Source of the DNA: Limnobaculum parvum
GTDB taxonomy: Bacteria > Pseudomonadota > Gammaproteobacteria > Enterobacterales > Enterobacteriaceae
DNA length: 64,000 nucleotides
Direction: 5' to 3'
NCBI RefSeq assembly: GCF_003096015.2
Contig: NZ_CP029185.2
Coordinates: 774,501 to 838,500 of the forward strand
Within the stretch, counting starts at the first letter, position 1; every line of letters starts with the position of its first letter. Both the position numbers and the translations under genes were made by a program. Below the pieces are notes generated by a model. The model made no database searches, was not told the origin of the DNA, and saw nothing but the letters and a program-made list of their open reading frames with translations. Shown here piece after piece: positions 27,344-36,684 of this stretch.

Positions 27344-29480
27344 TGAAAAAGCAACGGATAGCACCGATAGCAGTAGTAAGCGCAGCAATAGCAACGTTCA
27401 TATTGCATATGGGGTTCATAAGAACAGTGGAAAGAATGCACAAACCTATAACATAGGGTTACCGATGTCGATGCCCTGTATTGTGATTCTGGTACATGGG
27501 GTTAACGATGTGGGAGAAGCATTCCAGCACCAGGACCGAGGCATTTGTGCCGGGCTTAATGAGCGGCTAGGCCGTGAGGATTTAACGCCGCATACTTGGG
27601 AGAACTATATCGCGGAGGATATTCGTAATGCGGTTCCCTCTATGGTTGCCGACGATCGGCACCTTAAGAATATTGGGAAATCACCAATTATTCCGTTTTA
27701 TTGGGGGTATCGACCGGTTGATAAGCAGGTTTTTCTTGAGGATCAGAAACGTTATTTTGATGATTTGATGGCGCAGCAGAAGAAGCAACTGACGGAGATA
27801 TTGACTAAAGCGGAAGAAGATCAATATATTGCGGACTACCCCAGCCTGCTGTCCCCTGAAGTTGATGTCGATCTGGCCTATGATGCCTATGTTAGGGAAG
27901 AGTCCTTATCTGACGCGCAATGCAACAACAGCTATACCGATCAGTTTTTTAACTATTTGGACAGCAATAAAATTAAGAACGGCGGCCTGTTTGCCAATGC
28001 AACAACCTGCATTCCGGACATGTATGGGCCGGGCAGTAATGGCCTTGCTATGTACGTGGCGAAATGGAATTCTCGCTGGACTTCGTTCAATGATGGGGAT
28101 TTTAGCCACCCGATTTATGATAACTGTCATCGTATTTATCAGGTGTTCGCCGCGCAGCGTTTGGCGGATTTGATCATTGCTATTCGGGAAAAAGATACTA
28201 CTAAACATGATCCGATAAATATTGTGGGCCACAGTCAGGGCACTATTGTTACCATGTTGGCTAATTTTCTGGTAGAGAAGGCAGGATATCAACCGGCAGA
28301 CTGTGTGATATTGAATCATTCCCCCTATTCGCTGGAGTCGCGGCTGATGGAAAATATGATGCCCGGCAATCAACAAACCGCTAAAGGCCGGGAGGAAACC
28401 CTGGTAAATTTTTGTCAGTTGATCGGTAAAAATGAGCTGAAAAATACCTATACCACTGACGTATTAAGTAAAAGTGCGGTTTTGGGGCCAGACCATCAGT
28501 GGGACAAGCCCGAATACAGCCGTAATAATTTTGGCAAAGTGTATAACTATTTTTGTCCTAATGACCAAACCGTCTCGCTGATGCCGGTTCAAGGGTTTGG
28601 CTGGCAGGGGATCCCCGATGAGGTGATGACCCGGCTGGGTTCTGGCTTCAGACAGCGGGTATTTTATGAGGGGCATACGGTAGGCAATGGCGAGTCTGTT
28701 TTTTCGTTACCCTATGAAGAAGTGCGTACTACTACCTCCTATCCGCCAAGTGGCCTTGCTTTTCGCCAACGGGTATCAACCGCGCTACAGGGGACATCGG
28801 TTAACTTTGGCGATCGCCACCGAACCATTAACGGTGAAGCCCTGGTGACGCCCTTCCCGTTCGAACTGATGCCAAAAAGTGGCCCGCTTGGCGCATCGGA
28901 TATGGCCTTGACCATGGCGGCCATTGCCAGAGATGATATGAAAAAAACCGAGCTGATAAAAAAGCCGGACTATATTACTCGAACTCTGCAAGACGAAGAT
29001 TATTTAAATAAGAGTGAAATCGCACTGCTTAACCGCAATCTGTATAACGGCGCAAATATTATTTGCTCTGCTCAACTGACTCTTATCAATCACCTGTTAG
29101 TCTACCGTATCAAAACCCGGGAAGAAATTAAGCTTCAGGCCAGTAATACGGTGACCACCACCAGCCAGCACTCATCGATTGTGGTGAATGAAGATGTCTC
29201 TAAAAATGCCATGGCTTATGATTTAGCCATTGGTGTTTGTAATGCTTATATTATTGAGAGGGGGACATTTTGGTTGAAATTATTAAAAATGGCCGATTGG
29301 CGTGATTCAGGAAATCCTGTGAAAGATGTCAGAACCTATTACCAAACGGGGATATTGCCTGATAAATTTAAAAAAATGATGAATCATCCGAGAATAGGGA
29401 TACCAGAGGGGGTCGTTAACCATTTTGACTCAAATGAAACGGCGCAACAGTGGCCTTATCCGTGGCCGCAGTTAAAGTAA
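27336..29480 (+). CDS. Tle3-type T6SS lipase effector
   Basis: A 714-residue alpha/beta hydrolase. VILVHGVNDVGEAF near residue 48 is the oxyanion strand region, and GHSQG (residues 298-302) carries the nucleophile Ser300. The long C-terminal half fits the Tle3 (DUF3274-like) group of type VI phospholipases, which act in the periplasm of the target cell. No signal peptide, as expected for VgrG-delivered cargo. ATG 27336 is preferred because GGAGGTGG precedes it; it overlaps the end of vgrG by 8 nt. The seven following genes are its presumed immunity set. Confidence 0.85.
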   Translation: MSDEKATDSTDSSSKRSNSNVHIAYGVHKNSGKNAQTYNIGLPMSMPCIVILVHGVNDVGEAFQHQDRGICAGLNERLGREDLTPHTWENYIAEDIRNAVPSMVADDRHLKNIGKSPIIPFYWGYRPVDKQVFLEDQKRYFDDLMAQQKKQLTEILTKAEEDQYIADYPSLLSPEVDVDLAYDAYVREESLSDAQCNNSYTDQFFNYLDSNKIKNGGLFANATTCIPDMYGPGSNGLAMYVAKWNSRWTSFNDGDFSHPIYDNCHRIYQVFAAQRLADLIIAIREKDTTKHDPINIVGHSQGTIVTMLANFLVEKAGYQPADCVILNHSPYSLESRLMENMMPGNQQTAKGREETLVNFCQLIGKNELKNTYTTDVLSKSAVLGPDHQWDKPEYSRNNFGKVYNYFCPNDQTVSLMPVQGFGWQGIPDEVMTRLGSGFRQRVFYEGHTVGNGESVFSLPYEEVRTTTSYPPSGLAFRQRVSTALQGTSVNFGDRHRTINGEALVTPFPFELMPKSGPLGASDMALTMAAIARDDMKKTELIKKPDYITRTLQDEDYLNKSEIALLNRNLYNGANIICSAQLTLINHLLVYRIKTREEIKLQASNTVTTTSQHSSIVVNEDVSKNAMAYDLAIGVCNAYIIERGTFWLKLLKMADWRDSGNPVKDVRTYYQTGILPDKFKKMMNHPRIGIPEGVVNHFDSNETAQQWPYPWPQLK

Positions 29481-29504
29481 GCTGAGTAAAGGAAAATATT
29501 CTGT

Positions 29505-30116
29505 ATGCAATATTATATAAAAAAGTGGGTTAACCTATTTCTACCTGCACTACTGATAGCCATGCCGGTTTATGCTGAGCTTGGCCGACAGGTTATCTAT
29601 TTATTCGGTGACGATCGCGCTTTGGTTCTGGTCGGAAATAAATGTCAGGGAACGGTATTCTATGTGGACAATAAACAGAAGTTTGCCACGCAAGTCACCA
29701 GCGGATTTAAAGTGTCGCTTTTCCCTTTTATTCACCCGTCAAAAAAATACATTGCGATACCTTATCGCGATTTATCTGGACTCATGGTTTCTAAAGATTA
29801 TGGGCGAACGTTTGAAGATGCTAGTTTTTCTCCAGGAGGAGGGCCGACTGGAATGAGTGATGCAACTCCAGAGGTATCAGATGTCGTTTCTTTTACTGTG
29901 GTTGACGATCAGGGTTTTTTCTTAACCAAGCAAAACTATATTTATCTTAGCTCTAAACCTTTTGGCAATCGCTGGGGGTTGGATTATGTCGCATTAGATG
30001 CCATTCCTGAATTGGTATATAAGGATAGAGAAAACTTCCAAAATCTCCCTACCTCGGTACCCGAAGTTAAAGATTATAAGGGTTGGACTCATATGCAATG
30101 CGATCCAACCCGATAA
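29505..30116 (+). CDS. Tli3-type immunity protein, copy 1 (divergent founder)
   Basis: A 203-residue periplasmic protein of the Tli3 immunity type, expected to bind and block the lipase encoded just upstream. Signal peptide ends PVYA, mature part begins ELGRQV. Two cysteines (NKCQG and MQCDPTR) could form a disulfide. It differs from the other six copies: its signal peptide begins MQYYIKKW instead of MKRLAKG, and its middle loop reads PTGMSDATPEVSD. Its variable C-terminal patch is YVALDAIPELVYKDR. It starts 24 nt after the lipase stop and is probably the ancestral copy that seeded the array. Confidence 0.82.
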   Translation: MQYYIKKWVNLFLPALLIAMPVYAELGRQVIYLFGDDRALVLVGNKCQGTVFYVDNKQKFATQVTSGFKVSLFPFIHPSKKYIAIPYRDLSGLMVSKDYGRTFEDASFSPGGGPTGMSDATPEVSDVVSFTVVDDQGFFLTKQNYIYLSSKPFGNRWGLDYVALDAIPELVYKDRENFQNLPTSVPEVKDYKGWTHMQCDPTR

Positions 30117-30136
30117 TGTATTTACAGGGAGAGGGT

Positions 30137-30745
30137 ATGAAACGTTTAGCCAAGGGATTAACCACATTAGTTTTCTGTTTGTTGGTCGTTATGCCCGCTT
30201 ATGCTGAGCTTGACCGACAGGTTATCTATTTATTCGGTGACGATCGCGCTTTGGTTTTGGTCGGGAAGAGGTGTGAGGGAACACTATTTTACGTGGATAA
30301 TAAACAGAAGTTTGCCACGCAAGTCACTACTGGATTTGATTTGCCTCTTTTTCCATTTATTCATCCATCCAAACAATATATTGCTATACCCTATAGTGAT
30401 TTATCTGGATTCCGGGTTTCTAAAGACGGTGGGAGAACGTTTGAAAGAGCTCGTTTTTTACCAGGGGGAGGGGCCGAGGAATTTAAAGGAAATCACCCAT
30501 TAGTTAAAGATGTTGTTTCTTTTACCGTGGTAGGCGATCAGGGTTTTTTCTTAACCAAGCAAAACTATATCTATCTTAGCTCTAAACCTTTTGGTGATCG
30601 CTGGGGATTAGATTATATGGCGATAAATTCTATCCCTGGAACGGTCATCGAAGATAGAGAAAACTTCCAAAATCTCCCCACCTCGGTACCCGAAGTCAAA
30701 GACTACAAGGGCTGGACTCATATGCAATGCGATCCAACTCGATAA
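30137..30745 (+). CDS. Tli3-type immunity protein, copy 2
   Basis: A 202-residue secreted protein, signal peptide MKRLAKG...PAYA, mature ELDRQV. Central block is the DLP/KQY/YSDL/FRVSKDGGRTFERARF type; the loop is AEEFKGNHPLVKD and the C-terminal patch YMAINSIPGTVIEDR. It is the only copy with VGKRCEG instead of VGNKCQG. ATG 30137 is chosen because CAGGGAGAG lies just upstream. Presumed to neutralise an incoming or self-made Tle3 lipase. Confidence 0.82.
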   Translation: MKRLAKGLTTLVFCLLVVMPAYAELDRQVIYLFGDDRALVLVGKRCEGTLFYVDNKQKFATQVTTGFDLPLFPFIHPSKQYIAIPYSDLSGFRVSKDGGRTFERARFLPGGGAEEFKGNHPLVKDVVSFTVVGDQGFFLTKQNYIYLSSKPFGDRWGLDYMAINSIPGTVIEDRENFQNLPTSVPEVKDYKGWTHMQCDPTR

Positions 30746-30765
30746 TGTATTTACAGGGAGAGTGT

Positions 30766-31374
30766 ATGAAACGTTTAGCCAAGGGATTAACCACATTAGT
30801 TTTCTGTTTGCTGGTCGTTATGCCCGCTTATGCTGAGCTTGACCGACAGGTTATCTATTTATTCGGTGACGATCGCGCTTTGGTTTTGGTCGGGAATAAA
30901 TGTCAGGGAACGGTATTCTACGTGGACAATAAGCAAAAGTTTGCCACTAAAGTCACAAGCGGATTTAAAGTGTCGCTTTTTCCTTTTATTCACCCGTCAA
31001 AAAAATATATTGCGATACCTTATCGCGATTTATCTGGACTCATGGTTTCTAAAGATTATGGGCGAACATTTGAAGATGCCAGTTTTACTCCGGGAGGAGG
31101 GGCCGAGGAATTTAAAGGAAATCACCCATTAGTTAAAGATGTCGTTTCCTTTACCGTGGTAGGCGATCAGGGCTTTTTCTTAACCAAGCAAAACTATATC
31201 TATCTTAGCTCTAAACCTTTTGGTGATCGCTGGGGGCTGAATTATGTTGCACTGAATGCCATTGACCATTTGACATATAAACATCAAGAAAACTTCCAAA
31301 ATTTCCCCACCTCGGTACCCGAAGTTAAAGACTACAAGGGCTGGACTCATATGCAATGCGATCCAACTCGATAA
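30766..31374 (+). CDS. Tli3-type immunity protein, copy 3
   Basis: A 202-residue secreted protein. Central block is the KVS/KKY/YRDL/LMVSKDYGRTFEDASF type and the loop is AEEFKGNHPLVKD. Its C-terminal patch NYVALNAIDHLTYKHQ is unique in the array, as is FQNFPTS for FQNLPTS. It begins exactly 629 nt after copy 2. Confidence 0.82.
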   Translation: MKRLAKGLTTLVFCLLVVMPAYAELDRQVIYLFGDDRALVLVGNKCQGTVFYVDNKQKFATKVTSGFKVSLFPFIHPSKKYIAIPYRDLSGLMVSKDYGRTFEDASFTPGGGAEEFKGNHPLVKDVVSFTVVGDQGFFLTKQNYIYLSSKPFGDRWGLNYVALNAIDHLTYKHQENFQNFPTSVPEVKDYKGWTHMQCDPTR

Positions 31375-31394
31375 TGTATTTACAGGGAGAGTGT

Positions 31395-32003
31395 ATGAAA
31401 CGTTTAGCCAAGGGATTAACCACATTAGTTTTCTGTTTGCTGGTCGTTATGCCGGTTTATGCTGAGCTTGGCCGACAGGTTATCTATTTATTCGGTGACG
31501 ATCGCGCTTTGGTTTTGGTCGGGAATAAATGTCAGGGAACACTATTTTACGTGGACAATAAACAGAAGTTTGCCACGCAAGTCACTACTGGATTTGATTT
31601 GCCACTTTTTCCCTTTATTCATCCTTCTAAACAATATATTGCTATACCTTATAGTGATTTATCCGCATTGATGGTTTCTAAGGATGGTGGGAGAACGTTT
31701 GAAGGTGCTAGATTTACTCCGGGAGGAGGCGCTGAACGGTATAAAGATGATCGTCCGTCAGTTAAAGATGTCGTTTCCTTTACCGTGGTAGGCGATCAGG
31801 GTTTTTTCTTAACCAAGCAAAACTATATCTATCTTAGCTCTAAACCTTTTGGTGATCGCTGGGGATTAGATTATATGGCGATAAATTCTATTCCTGGAAC
31901 GGTCATCGAAGATAGAGAAAACTTCCAAAATCTCCCCACCTCGGTACCCGAAGTCAAAGACTACAAGGGCTGGACTCATATGCAATGCGATCCAACCCGA
32001 TAA
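31395..32003 (+). CDS. Tli3-type immunity protein, copy 4
   Basis: A 202-residue secreted protein, mature start ELGRQV as in copies 1 and 6. Central block is the DLP type but reads SALMVSKDGGRTFEGARFTP, a hybrid of both central alleles. Loop AERYKDDRPSVKD is unique; C-terminal patch YMAINSIPGTVIEDR is shared with copies 2, 6 and 7. Starts 629 nt after copy 3. Confidence 0.82.
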   Translation: MKRLAKGLTTLVFCLLVVMPVYAELGRQVIYLFGDDRALVLVGNKCQGTLFYVDNKQKFATQVTTGFDLPLFPFIHPSKQYIAIPYSDLSALMVSKDGGRTFEGARFTPGGGAERYKDDRPSVKDVVSFTVVGDQGFFLTKQNYIYLSSKPFGDRWGLDYMAINSIPGTVIEDRENFQNLPTSVPEVKDYKGWTHMQCDPTR

Positions 32004-32023
32004 TGTATTTACAGGGAGAGTGT

Positions 32024-32632
32024 ATGAAACGTTTAGCCAAGGGATTAACCACATTAGTTTTCTGTTTGTTGGTCGTTATGCCCGCTTATGCTGAGCTTGA
32101 CCGACAGGTTATCTATTTATTCGGTGACGATCGCGCTTTGGTTTTGGTCGGGAATAAATGTCAGGGAACACTATTTTACGTGGACAATAAACAGAAGTTT
32201 GCCACGCAAGTCACTACTGGATTTGATTTGCCTCTTTTTCCATTTATTCATCCATCCAAACAATATATTGCTATACCCTATAGTGATTTATCTGGATTCC
32301 GGGTTTCTAAAGACGGTGGGAGAACGTTTGAAAGAGCTCGTTTTTTACCAGGGGGAGGGGCCGAGGAATTTAAAGGAAATCACCCATTAGTTAAAGATGT
32401 TGTTTCTTTTACCGTGGTAGGCGATCAGGGTTTTTTCTTAACCAAGCAAAACTATATTTATCTTAGCTCTAAACCTTTTGGTGAGCGTTGGGGATTGGAT
32501 TATCTGGCGTTAAATGCGGTTCCTAGAAAAACACTTTCTTCTGAAGAAAACTTCCAAAATCTCCCCACCTCGGTACCCGAAGTCAAAGACTACAAGGGCT
32601 GGACTCATATGCAATGCGATCCAACTCGATAA
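32024..32632 (+). CDS. Tli3-type immunity protein, copy 5
   Basis: A 202-residue secreted protein. Up to the loop it is nearly the same as copy 2 (DLP type, FRVSKDGGRTFERARFLP), but its C-terminal patch is FGERWGLDYLALNAVPRKTLSSE, found in no other copy. This is a clear recombination-type swap. Starts 629 nt after copy 4. Confidence 0.82.
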   Translation: MKRLAKGLTTLVFCLLVVMPAYAELDRQVIYLFGDDRALVLVGNKCQGTLFYVDNKQKFATQVTTGFDLPLFPFIHPSKQYIAIPYSDLSGFRVSKDGGRTFERARFLPGGGAEEFKGNHPLVKDVVSFTVVGDQGFFLTKQNYIYLSSKPFGERWGLDYLALNAVPRKTLSSEENFQNLPTSVPEVKDYKGWTHMQCDPTR

Positions 32633-32652
32633 TGTATTTACAGGGAGAGGGT

Positions 32653-33261
32653 ATGAAACGTTTAGCCAAGGGATTAACCACATTAGTTTTCTGTTTGTTG
32701 GTCGTTATGCCCGCTTATGCTGAGCTTGGCCGACAGGTTATCTATTTATTCGGTGACGATCGCGCTTTGGTTCTGGTCGGGAATAAATGTCAGGGAACGG
32801 TATTCTACGTGGACAATAAGCAAAAGTTTGCCACTAAAGTCACAAGCGGATTTAAAGTGTCGCTTTTTCCTTTTATTCACCCGTCAAAAAAATATATTGC
32901 GATACCTTATCGCGATTTATCTGGACTCATGGTTTCTAAAGATTATGGGCGAACCTTTGAAGATGCCAGTTTTACTCCGGGAGGAGGGGCCGAGGAATTT
33001 AAAGGAAATCACCCATTAGTTAAAGATGTCGTTTCCTTTACCGTGGTAGGCGATCAGGGTTTTTTCTTAACCAAGCAAAACTATATCTATCTTAGCTCTA
33101 AACCTTTTGGTGATCGCTGGGGATTAGATTATATGGCGATAAATTCTATCCCTGGAACGGTCATCGAAGATAGAGAAAACTTCCAAAATCTCCCTACCTC
33201 GGTACCCGAAGTTAAAGACTACAAGGGCTGGACTCATATGCAATGCGATCCAACTCGATAA
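32653..33261 (+). CDS. Tli3-type immunity protein, copy 6
   Basis: A 202-residue secreted protein, mature start ELGRQV. Central block is the KVS/DYGRTFEDASF type of copy 3, but the C-terminal patch is the YMAINSIPGTVIEDR of copies 2, 4 and 7. Starts 629 nt after copy 5. Confidence 0.82.
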   Translation: MKRLAKGLTTLVFCLLVVMPAYAELGRQVIYLFGDDRALVLVGNKCQGTVFYVDNKQKFATKVTSGFKVSLFPFIHPSKKYIAIPYRDLSGLMVSKDYGRTFEDASFTPGGGAEEFKGNHPLVKDVVSFTVVGDQGFFLTKQNYIYLSSKPFGDRWGLDYMAINSIPGTVIEDRENFQNLPTSVPEVKDYKGWTHMQCDPTR

Positions 33262-33281
33262 TGTATTTACAGGGAGAGGGT

Positions 33282-33890
33282 ATGAAACGTTTAGCCAAGG
33301 GATTAACCACATTAGTTTTCTGTTTGCTGGTCGTTATGCCCGCTTATGCTGAGCTTGACCGACAGGTTATCTATTTATTCGGTGACGATCGCGCTTTGGT
33401 TCTGGTCGGGAATAAATGTCAGGGAACGGTATTCTACGTGGACAATAAGCAAAAGTTTGCCACTAAAGTCACAAGCGGATTTAAAGTGTCGCTTTTTCCT
33501 TTTATTCACCCGTCAAAAAAATACATTGCGATACCTTATCGCGATTTATCTGGACTCATGGTTTCTAAAGATTATGGGCGAACCTTTGAAGATGCCAGTT
33601 TTACTCCGGGAGGAGGTGCTGAGGAATTTAAAGGAGATCGTCCGTCAGTAGAGGATGTCGTTTCCTTTACCGTGGTAGGCGATCAGGGTTTTTTCTTAAC
33701 CAAGCAAAACTATATCTATCTTAGCTCTAAACCTTTTGGTGATCGCTGGGGATTAGATTATATGGCGATAAATTCTATCCCTGGAACGGTCATCGAAGAT
33801 AGAGAAAACTTCCAAAATCTCCCCACCTCGGTACCCGAAGTTAAAGACTACAAGGGCTGGACTCATATGCAATGCGATCCAACTCGATAA
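33282..33890 (+). CDS. Tli3-type immunity protein, copy 7
   Basis: A 202-residue secreted protein, mature start ELDRQV. Like copy 6 in the central block and C-terminal patch, but with loop AEEFKGDRPSVEDVV, part of which resembles copy 4. Last unit of the array, 629 nt after copy 6; the spacer after it (TAACTATCACCC) no longer matches the unit junction. Confidence 0.82.
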   Translation: MKRLAKGLTTLVFCLLVVMPAYAELDRQVIYLFGDDRALVLVGNKCQGTVFYVDNKQKFATKVTSGFKVSLFPFIHPSKKYIAIPYRDLSGLMVSKDYGRTFEDASFTPGGGAEEFKGDRPSVEDVVSFTVVGDQGFFLTKQNYIYLSSKPFGDRWGLDYMAINSIPGTVIEDRENFQNLPTSVPEVKDYKGWTHMQCDPTR

Positions 33891-33924
33891 CTATCACCCG
33901 ACACCCTGAATATGGACTGTTAAT

Positions 33925-35343
33925 ATGCAATGGCAACGCACAATATTACCCGAAGAGGAAAAACCATCACCTCCATCATGGTGGTTCTACCCAATCGTAC
34001 TTATCGTTTCTTTTATTCTATTTGGCCTATTCACCTGCCTGATAAATGACAATCTTTCGTTATTGAATGACAAGATACTGATTTTCAGTTTTCTGTTGCC
34101 CGGGTTCACCTTTGGGTTGGGCGTGATTGCATTTGTGATTCACCTTTTTGTTACTAAACTTGATGAATATTTTTATCGCTCAGCGTTTATTGAACATAAA
34201 AAAAGAGAATGGCAGTCGTGGGGGCGATTATCTATTCCCGTTTTGGCTTATGCACAATATACGCCGGTTGAAAATATCACCGATAAGATTCTCGGTATTT
34301 CTGGCCGATTGCCGCTCAATCCCAATGCGGTTATGAAGCTAAATGAGGTTCCGGCAAATAGTTTCAGCCAATATAGTCTTTCATTTGTTTTCAATAAATT
34401 GATTGAGCCAATGGTTGAAAATATTAAACCTATTCAGCATCAGCTTAAGATCCATGTTTATTCATCAGAGTCCGTGGAAATGACACGTGCCTCGCTGCAA
34501 CAGACGTTTGAATGGTTCAGGCTTAGCGGCGTTGTGAAAGAGAACATCCATTATCTAGATGATGTACCCAGTTTTGAAACGGTATATACCCTGCGGGAAG
34601 ATGACCCATCGTATAACCATTTAGCGATCATGGTCAGCCTGCATAATGATTCTGAATCGAAGAATACTGAAAGTGCGGTAAGCCTGTTATTTGGTTCAAC
34701 ATTGAATAAGACGAAAAGTGATATCTATTTTTTCCGACCAATAAAAATCGAAAAGAGCCAGATTGATCAAGGGGTCGAGGTATTTCTTGAAGTAGAACAA
34801 ATCAAAGGGAATGAGGCGATTCATTTATGGATGGTGAATGTTGATGATGCTTCGAGCCATTCATTCACCAAACTCGTTGGAAATTCAACGCATAATTATA
34901 CGATATCGGGTATTCATTCGATGAATAGCTGTTTTGGGAAAGTGTCTGCCATTTATGCATGGAATAGCATTGTGTGTGCTGCCGAAGCCATTAAGGCTAA
35001 AAATCAAAATAGTTTAATTACTTTACAGCAAGATAACCATATTGAATCTGTTCAGGTGGCTAGGTCACCCGGAGAAACGCTGTTCGCCAGCGTTTATGAG
35101 ATGTCATTAATCCATTCCTATTATCTTATGGGGGTAATGATGTTTTCTTTAGCGGCAGTATCATTTATCAGTACTTACGGTGGGGTAGAGAATTTCTTAC
35201 CGTGGCTTGTCGGTGGCGTTTTCCTTTTGTTTATTTTCTCCACGATTTCAGTGATTTTTCACCACACTCAATTCAGAAAAACGTGCCAGCGAGAGTGGGA
35301 TTTCGCACAGAGAAGCAACGAGTTGTATCCGAATGACTGGTGA
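33925..35343 (+). CDS. Membrane-anchored T6SS cargo-locus protein, possible Tla3-like adaptor
   Basis: A 472-residue protein with two N-terminal transmembrane helices (about 20-43 and 50-75), a soluble central domain of about 310 residues and two C-terminal helices (about 392-412 and 420-440). I do not recognise the family from sequence. Tle3 lipases in Pseudomonas need an adaptor (Tla3, DUF2875) encoded beside the lipase and its immunity gene, and this gene occupies that place between the immunity array and PAAR. Adaptor function is an inference from position only. The ribosome site is weak (GGA). Confidence 0.55.
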   Translation: MQWQRTILPEEEKPSPPSWWFYPIVLIVSFILFGLFTCLINDNLSLLNDKILIFSFLLPGFTFGLGVIAFVIHLFVTKLDEYFYRSAFIEHKKREWQSWGRLSIPVLAYAQYTPVENITDKILGISGRLPLNPNAVMKLNEVPANSFSQYSLSFVFNKLIEPMVENIKPIQHQLKIHVYSSESVEMTRASLQQTFEWFRLSGVVKENIHYLDDVPSFETVYTLREDDPSYNHLAIMVSLHNDSESKNTESAVSLLFGSTLNKTKSDIYFFRPIKIEKSQIDQGVEVFLEVEQIKGNEAIHLWMVNVDDASSHSFTKLVGNSTHNYTISGIHSMNSCFGKVSAIYAWNSIVCAAEAIKAKNQNSLITLQQDNHIESVQVARSPGETLFASVYEMSLIHSYYLMGVMMFSLAAVSFISTYGGVENFLPWLVGGVFLLFIFSTISVIFHHTQFRKTCQREWDFAQRSNELYPNDW

Positions 35344-35404
35344 ACATTTCAATTGATGCACCATATAACAACATTGATGATTGATTACCTAACAGGGGGC
35401 AGTG

Positions 35405-35671
35405 ATGGCGAAAGGCGTAATTCGATTAGGGGATATCACTAGCCACGGCGGTGAGGTTATTTCAGCATCATCAACCATCACCCTGTATGGCAAGAAAGTG
35501 GCTTTGGTTGGCGATTTGATCAGTTGCCCAAAGGATGGGCATGGTGTGAACGCTATTATTGAGGGGGCAACGAGTTGGTATCACAATGGAAAACCCGTCG
35601 CGGTCGATGGCTGCCTGTGCGCCTGCGGCTGCACATTATTGAGTAGCTTACCTGAGGTCAATGTAGGTTAA
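35405..35671 (+). CDS. PAAR-repeat spike tip protein
   Basis: An 88-residue PAAR protein that caps the VgrG trimer and sharpens the type VI spike. GDITSHGGEVISAS at the start and GDLISCPKDGH in the middle are PAAR motifs, and conserved His/Cys residues (SHGG, CPKDGH, CLCACGC) bind the tip metal. ATG 35405 follows GGGGGCAGTG. It closes the VgrG-lipase-immunity cargo locus. Confidence 0.9.
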   Translation: MAKGVIRLGDITSHGGEVISASSTITLYGKKVALVGDLISCPKDGHGVNAIIEGATSWYHNGKPVAVDGCLCACGCTLLSSLPEVNVG

Positions 35672-35813
35672 TCACCTGAACAGAGTAGACTCATAATACA
35701 GCGATTACACCCCGTTGAACGATAGACCCTATCCCAAAAATAATTTTAACGACAGGCTCATGATCAGCGGTTAAAGTAATAAAACCACTAATTCATGTCA
35801 AAGGAGTCTTTTG

Positions 35814-36524
35814 GTGTCCAACACTTTAAACCAATATCAGCAACCTGTTGGTGAAACGCTTACCGACTGGCAACCGCGCCAGCATCCACAGCGCCTTGAG
35901 TTAGTAGGCGAATATTGTCGTTTGGAGCCACTACAGGCTGCACGCCATGCTGCAGATCTCTTTCATGCTTTTAGTCAGGCGCCCGATGGCCGTGATTGGA
36001 CTTATATGGCTTATGGCCCGTTTGACGACCAAGCGCTGTATTACCAGCATGTAGAACAGGCTTCCGGCAGCACCGATCCGCTGCATTTTGCTATTATCGA
36101 TCAGGCCAGCAACCGTGCAGTAGGCACTATTGCCTTGATGCGTATCGACAAAGTCAGCGGCGTGATGGAAGTGGGGCATGTCACGTTCTCCCCATTGCTG
36201 AAACAGACCCGCATTGCCACCGAAGCACAGTATTTGCTGATGTGCTATGCCTTCGATAAGTTGGGATACCGTCGCTACGAGTGGAAGTGCGATAGCCTTA
36301 ATGCCCCTTCCCGTGCGGCCGCACTGCGCTTAGGCTTTACCTTTGAAGGTGTTTTCCGTCAGGCGGTGGTGTACAAACAGCGTACCCGCGATACCGCATG
36401 GTTTTCTATACTGGACAGTGAATGGCCGGTGATTAAAGCCGGTATGGAACGCTGGCTGAGCGAAGCTAACTTTGACAGTGACGGTAAGCAAAATCTGAGC
36501 CTGAAAGCCTGTCGCGAACGATAA
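35814..36524 (+). CDS. GNAT family N-acetyltransferase
   Basis: A 236-residue acetyltransferase of the RimJ/RimL-like group. The fold is seen from LVGEYCRLEPL (residue 30 on), GTIALMRIDKVSGVMEVGHVTFSP and the helix ending with NAPSRAAALRLGFTFEGVFRQ, which is typical for acetyl-CoA binding and the last strand. The GTG at 35814 is preferred over TTG 35811 because AAGGAG lies 8 nt upstream. The substrate is unknown; protein N-termini or small amines are both possible. Confidence 0.8.
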   Translation: MSNTLNQYQQPVGETLTDWQPRQHPQRLELVGEYCRLEPLQAARHAADLFHAFSQAPDGRDWTYMAYGPFDDQALYYQHVEQASGSTDPLHFAIIDQASNRAVGTIALMRIDKVSGVMEVGHVTFSPLLKQTRIATEAQYLLMCYAFDKLGYRRYEWKCDSLNAPSRAAALRLGFTFEGVFRQAVVYKQRTRDTAWFSILDSEWPVIKAGMERWLSEANFDSDGKQNLSLKACRER

Positions 36525-36684
36525 TGACCGTTTTACGGTGATAAGCGCCATTTTTCTCTGCCGCTATCTGTTGAGCAGAGTCATTCTGGCAGGGGAATGA
36601 TCACATTCATTCAATTCATTTTATATAACCCTACCGTTAATCGGTATAATAGCCGCGGACAATTGCAACACATCAGGCACCACC

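Larger units (their letters stand above)
29505..33890 (+). repeat. Tandem array of seven immunity genes, 629-bp unit
   Basis: Starts of copies 2-7 (30137, 30766, 31395, 32024, 32653, 33282) are exactly 629 bp apart. Each junction has the stop, then TGTATTTACAGGGAGAG and the next ATG. Copy 1 shares the 3' part of the unit but has a different signal sequence and is 632 bp ahead of copy 2. Differences between units are clustered in a few blocks that are shuffled among copies. Confidence 0.95.

Noticed and set aside
29505..33890. Immunity array as an assembly artefact
   Set aside because: Units differ in internally consistent coding variants and copy 1 has its own signal peptide; an artefact would give identical copies. 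Long reads would still be useful for the exact count.
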